This document shows, in pieces, positions 61,440 through 64,000 of a stretch of 64,000 nt of DNA. The notes under the pieces were generated by a model. That model had not been told where the DNA came from. It ran no database searches and saw only the letters and a program-made list of their open reading frames with translations. Origin of the DNA: an uncultured Bacteriovoracaceae bacterium (GTDB taxonomy: Bacteria; Bdellovibrionota; Bacteriovoracia; Bacteriovoracales; Bacteriovoracaceae); assembly GCA_950054155.1 (NCBI GenBank), contig CATLOT010000001.1, positions 62,001 to 126,000 of the forward strand, read 5' to 3'. Made by a program: the position numbers and the translations under genes. Numbering within the stretch: the stretch's first letter is position 1; every line of letters begins with the position of its first letter.

Positions 61440-63005
61440 ATGACCACAGACGTACTGCAAGAAAAACGTAATCTTTTGGCCGAACTGAGAAAAGAGGCCG
61501 AATTGGGTGGTGGTGCTGCCCGTATCGAAAAACAACACGCTCAAGGGAAATATACGGCTCGAGAGAGAATCGAGCGCATCTTAGATCCAGGCTCTTTTAT
61601 TGAGTTTGATCGCTTTGTTGTTCATGGGTGTACTTCATTTGGAATGGAGAAGACCAAGTATCTTGGTGATGGTGTTGTCACTGGTATCGGTGAAATCAAT
61701 GGACAGAAAGTGGCCCTTTATTCACAAGACTTTACTTGTTGGGGGGGAGCACTTGGTAATGCTCATGCAAAGAAGATTTGTAAAATCATGGACTTTGCTC
61801 TTGAGAATAGAATACCGATTATTGGAATTAATGACTCAGGTGGTGCACGAATTCAAGAGGGCGTAGAGTCTTTGGCCGGTTATGCGGACATCTTTTATCG
61901 CAATGTTAAGTGTTCTGGGGTGATCCCGCAGATTTCACTTATTATGGGGCCGTGTGCTGGTGGGGCGGTTTATTCGCCTGCGATTACAGACTTCATTTTT
62001 ATGGTTGATAAGTCCTCTTATATGTTTGTAACTGGACCTGATGTCATTAAGACTGTGACTCATGAAGAGGTTACAAAAGAAGACCTTGGTGGGGCAGCCT
62101 CACATAATGAAAAGTCTGGTGTTGCTCAATTTAAGTGTGCTGACGAGGATGACTGTTTTGAACGCGTGCGTGAGCTCATGGCCTATGTACCTGCATCAAA
62201 CTATCGCAAGCAGACACTTAAGGAAACAGGTGACAATGTTTTCAGAGATAATACTAAGCTTAAGGATTTGATTCCAGCTAATCCTAAGAAACCGTATGAT
62301 ATGAAAGAAGTGATCATTGACGTCGTTGATGATGGCTCTTTTCTTGAGGTTCATAAAGACTTTGCGAAGAATATCATCTGTGGTTTTGCTTCAGTTGGTG
62401 GAATTAAAATAGGTATCGTAGCAAACCAGCCTCAAGTTCTTGCTGGGGTTCTGGATATTGATTCTTCAAGAAAGGCTGCGCGTTTTGTTCGTTTTTGTGA
62501 TGCTTTCGATATACCAATTCTAACACTTGTTGATGTCCCTGGTTTCCTTCCAGGTACAACACAAGAATATGGTGGAATTATTACTCATGGTTCAAAGCTA
62601 CTCTTTGCTTATGCTGAGGCCACTGTTCCTATGATTACGCTTATCACACGTAAGGCATATGGTGGTGCATATGATGTTATGGCATCAAAGCATATCAAGG
62701 CGGATGTAAACCTTGCTTATCCTACTGCTGAAATTGCTGTGATGGGTGCTGACGGGGCAGTAAATATTATTTTTAGAAATGAACTTAAGGGCCTTGAGGG
62801 TGAAGCTTATGACAAAAAGAAAGCTGAGCTTGTAAAAAATTACGAGGAAAGGTTTAACAATCCTTATCGTGCGGCAGAGCAAGGCTATTTGGACGCTGTT
62901 ATCTATCCTGAAGAAACACGTAAACGACTCTATGAGTATTTTACAGTTCTAAAAGATAAGAAGGTTGAGTTACCACAGAGAAAACACGGGAATATCCAGC
63001 TATGA
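61440..63005 (+). CDS. Acyl-CoA carboxylase, carboxyltransferase (beta) subunit
   Basis: The enzyme transfers carboxyl from biotin to propionyl-, acetyl- or methylcrotonyl-CoA. The 521-residue product has the crotonase-like halves: KQHAQGKYTARERIERILDPGSF, SQDFTCWGGALGNAHAKKI, INDSGGARIQEGVESLAGYADIF and IMGPCAGGAVYSPAITDF in the N half. DVPGFLPGTTQEYGGIITHGSKLLFAYAEATVP and RKAYGGAYDVMASKHI are in the C half, with oxyanion Gly-Gly/Ala-Gly pairs. The pattern is that of propionyl-CoA carboxylase PccB. ATG 61440 follows AGGAGG by seven T. Overlaps the next gene by ATGA. Confidence 0.95.
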   Translation: MTTDVLQEKRNLLAELRKEAELGGGAARIEKQHAQGKYTARERIERILDPGSFIEFDRFVVHGCTSFGMEKTKYLGDGVVTGIGEINGQKVALYSQDFTCWGGALGNAHAKKICKIMDFALENRIPIIGINDSGGARIQEGVESLAGYADIFYRNVKCSGVIPQISLIMGPCAGGAVYSPAITDFIFMVDKSSYMFVTGPDVIKTVTHEEVTKEDLGGAASHNEKSGVAQFKCADEDDCFERVRELMAYVPASNYRKQTLKETGDNVFRDNTKLKDLIPANPKKPYDMKEVIIDVVDDGSFLEVHKDFAKNIICGFASVGGIKIGIVANQPQVLAGVLDIDSSRKAARFVRFCDAFDIPILTLVDVPGFLPGTTQEYGGIITHGSKLLFAYAEATVPMITLITRKAYGGAYDVMASKHIKADVNLAYPTAEIAVMGADGAVNIIFRNELKGLEGEAYDKKKAELVKNYEERFNNPYRAAEQGYLDAVIYPEETRKRLYEYFTVLKDKKVELPQRKHGNIQL

Positions 63006-64000
63006 ATATACGATTACGTGAATCAGAGCCAAAAAGAATTCTCATTGTTAACCGCGGAGAGATTGCATCTCGAGTGGCCAAAGCTTGTCGCGAGCTAGGG
63101 CACACTGCTGTTGGTATTTTTACTGACAATGAAATGAATGCAGCTCACTTAGAGTTTTGTGATGAGTGGATTCACATGAAGGGCTCAACGAATGCTGAGA
63201 CTTATCTTAATGTGGAAGGTCTCCTTAAAATTATTAAAGATAATAATATCGATGGTGTTCATCCCGGGTATGGTTTTCTTTCAGAAAATGGTGCTTTTGC
63301 CAAAACTCTTGAGAAGGAAGGTGTGGCCTTTATTGGCCCTCATGCCGAAGCCATTCGTGTGATGGGAGATAAGGCCACTTCTAAAGCACTTGCTCGCGAT
63401 GCTGGAGTTCCTGTTGTTCCAGGAACAGCAGAAGCCGTGCCAACAGTGGAAAAGGCTTTAGAGGTTGCTCAAGAAATTGGTTACCCCGTACTTCTTAAGG
63501 CTGTTGCTGGCGGTGGTGGTCGTGGTATGCGTGCCTGCTTAAATGATGAGGAAGTGAAGGCCCAGTTTGAAGCTGTGGGAAGAGAGGCTGTGTCAGCCTT
63601 TGGTAATGGTGATCTTCTTGTAGAAAAGTTAATTGTTAATCCCCATCATATTGAAGTTCAAATCATGGCCGATAAGAATGGAAATGTTTTTCATTTCTAT
63701 GAGCGGGAGTGTTCGATTCAGCGTCGCCACCAAAAGATTGTTGAAGAGGCCCCTTCTCCTTTTATCGGTGAGGATGAGGAACTGAGAAAGCGTATTTGTG
63801 ATACTGCTGTGAAACTTGCGAAGGCCGTGAATTATGACAGTGCAGGTACTGTTGAATTCATTATGGGAGAAGATAAGAACTTTTATTTTCTTGAAATGAA
63901 TACTCGTATTCAGGTTGAGCATCCTATCACTGAAGAGATTACGGGAGCTGACCTCATTATTTGCATGATTCAATCTGCATTCGGTGAAGATCTTCAAATT
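63002..64000 (+). CDS. Biotin carboxylase subunit of acyl-CoA carboxylase (partial)
   Basis: Open from ATG 63002 to the window end (333 codons; the gene continues). Carboxylates biotin with ATP and bicarbonate. Visible motifs are KRILIVNRGEIASRVAKACRELG, HPGYGFLSENGAFA, the ATP-grasp glycine loop LLKAVAGGGGRGMR, ERECSIQRRHQKIVEEAPS and FLEMNTRIQVEHPITEEITG. It could be AccC-like or the N-terminal part of a PccA-type subunit with a C-terminal biotin domain; the missing end decides. Start overlaps the carboxyltransferase stop (ATGA). Confidence 0.95.
   Translation, partial: MNIRLRESEPKRILIVNRGEIASRVAKACRELGHTAVGIFTDNEMNAAHLEFCDEWIHMKGSTNAETYLNVEGLLKIIKDNNIDGVHPGYGFLSENGAFAKTLEKEGVAFIGPHAEAIRVMGDKATSKALARDAGVPVVPGTAEAVPTVEKALEVAQEIGYPVLLKAVAGGGGRGMRACLNDEEVKAQFEAVGREAVSAFGNGDLLVEKLIVNPHHIEVQIMADKNGNVFHFYERECSIQRRHQKIVEEAPSPFIGEDEELRKRICDTAVKLAKAVNYDSAGTVEFIMGEDKNFYFLEMNTRIQVEHPITEEITGADLIICMIQSAFGEDLQI

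Noticed and set aside
1-64000. CRISPR arrays, prophage, insertion sequences, toxin-antitoxin or defence genes
   Set aside because: No repeat-spacer pattern, transposase, integrase or known defence motif was seen on either strand.

Overview
The window comes from a Gram-negative, motile bacterium of moderate to low GC. LpxC, the flagellar L- and P-ring proteins, TonB-like and lipoprotein genes show the outer membrane. The gene set and its sequence character (FliW/CsrA inside a flg operon, Asp/Glu/Lys-rich proteins, zinc-independent uS14) best fit the predatory Bacteriovoracales/Bdellovibrionota (Bacteriovorax/Halobacteriovorax type). That assignment is inference from gene content and cannot be proved from the window.

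Region 1 (1-10.3 kb): the tail of an unknown gene and a TPR protein read rightward and meet, at a bidirectional terminator, a long leftward flagellar operon, flgF-flgG-flgA-flgH-flgI-flgJ-flgM-flgN-flgK-flgL-csrA-fliW. It makes the distal rod, the rings and the hook-filament junction, together with the FlgM anti-sigma-28 checkpoint and the FliW/CsrA switch. FlgG carries an unexpected Sec-like leader. Region 2 (10.4-15.7 kb): xseB, a patatin-fold lipoprotein that has lost both catalytic residues, and a class A penicillin-binding protein are translationally coupled, followed by a TonB-domain protein. Region 3 (15.9-25.1 kb): housekeeping genes, with leftward folD-gcvT-gcvH, then ruvCAB, a thioesterase, lpxC, proS and an rlmB-like methyltransferase.

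Region 4 (25.1-58.9 kb): the translation/transcription supercluster. A tRNA-Thr/Tyr/Gly/Thr-tuf unit in the same order as E. coli thrU-tyrU-glyT-thrT-tufB leads to tRNA-Trp, an SGNH-hydrolase gene, secE-nusG-rplKAJL-rpoBC, rpsL-rpsG-fusA-tuf and the S10-spc-alpha cluster (rpsJ to rplQ, with secY, adk and infA). rpsD is missing from its usual place between rpsK and rpoA. The two tuf genes are identical over about 1.18 kb, which indicates gene conversion. Intercistronic regions hold several candidate RNA control elements: an L10-type leader with a sequestered Shine-Dalgarno (SD) site, hairpins before rpoB, rpsL and rpsG, a possible H-type pseudoknot after tuf2, and a hairpin before rplC.

Region 5 (58.9-64 kb): a membrane-anchored thioredoxin-like protein, a sigma-54 activator preceded by sigma-28-like sequences, and a biotin-dependent acyl-CoA carboxylase operon (carboxyltransferase, then a biotin carboxylase cut by the window end). 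The carboxyltransferase start lies directly behind an intrinsic terminator whose 3' arm is also its SD. No mobile element, CRISPR array or defence island is visible. The most unusual items are the patatin pseudoenzyme/PBP pair, the FlgG leader and the terminator/SD overlaps.
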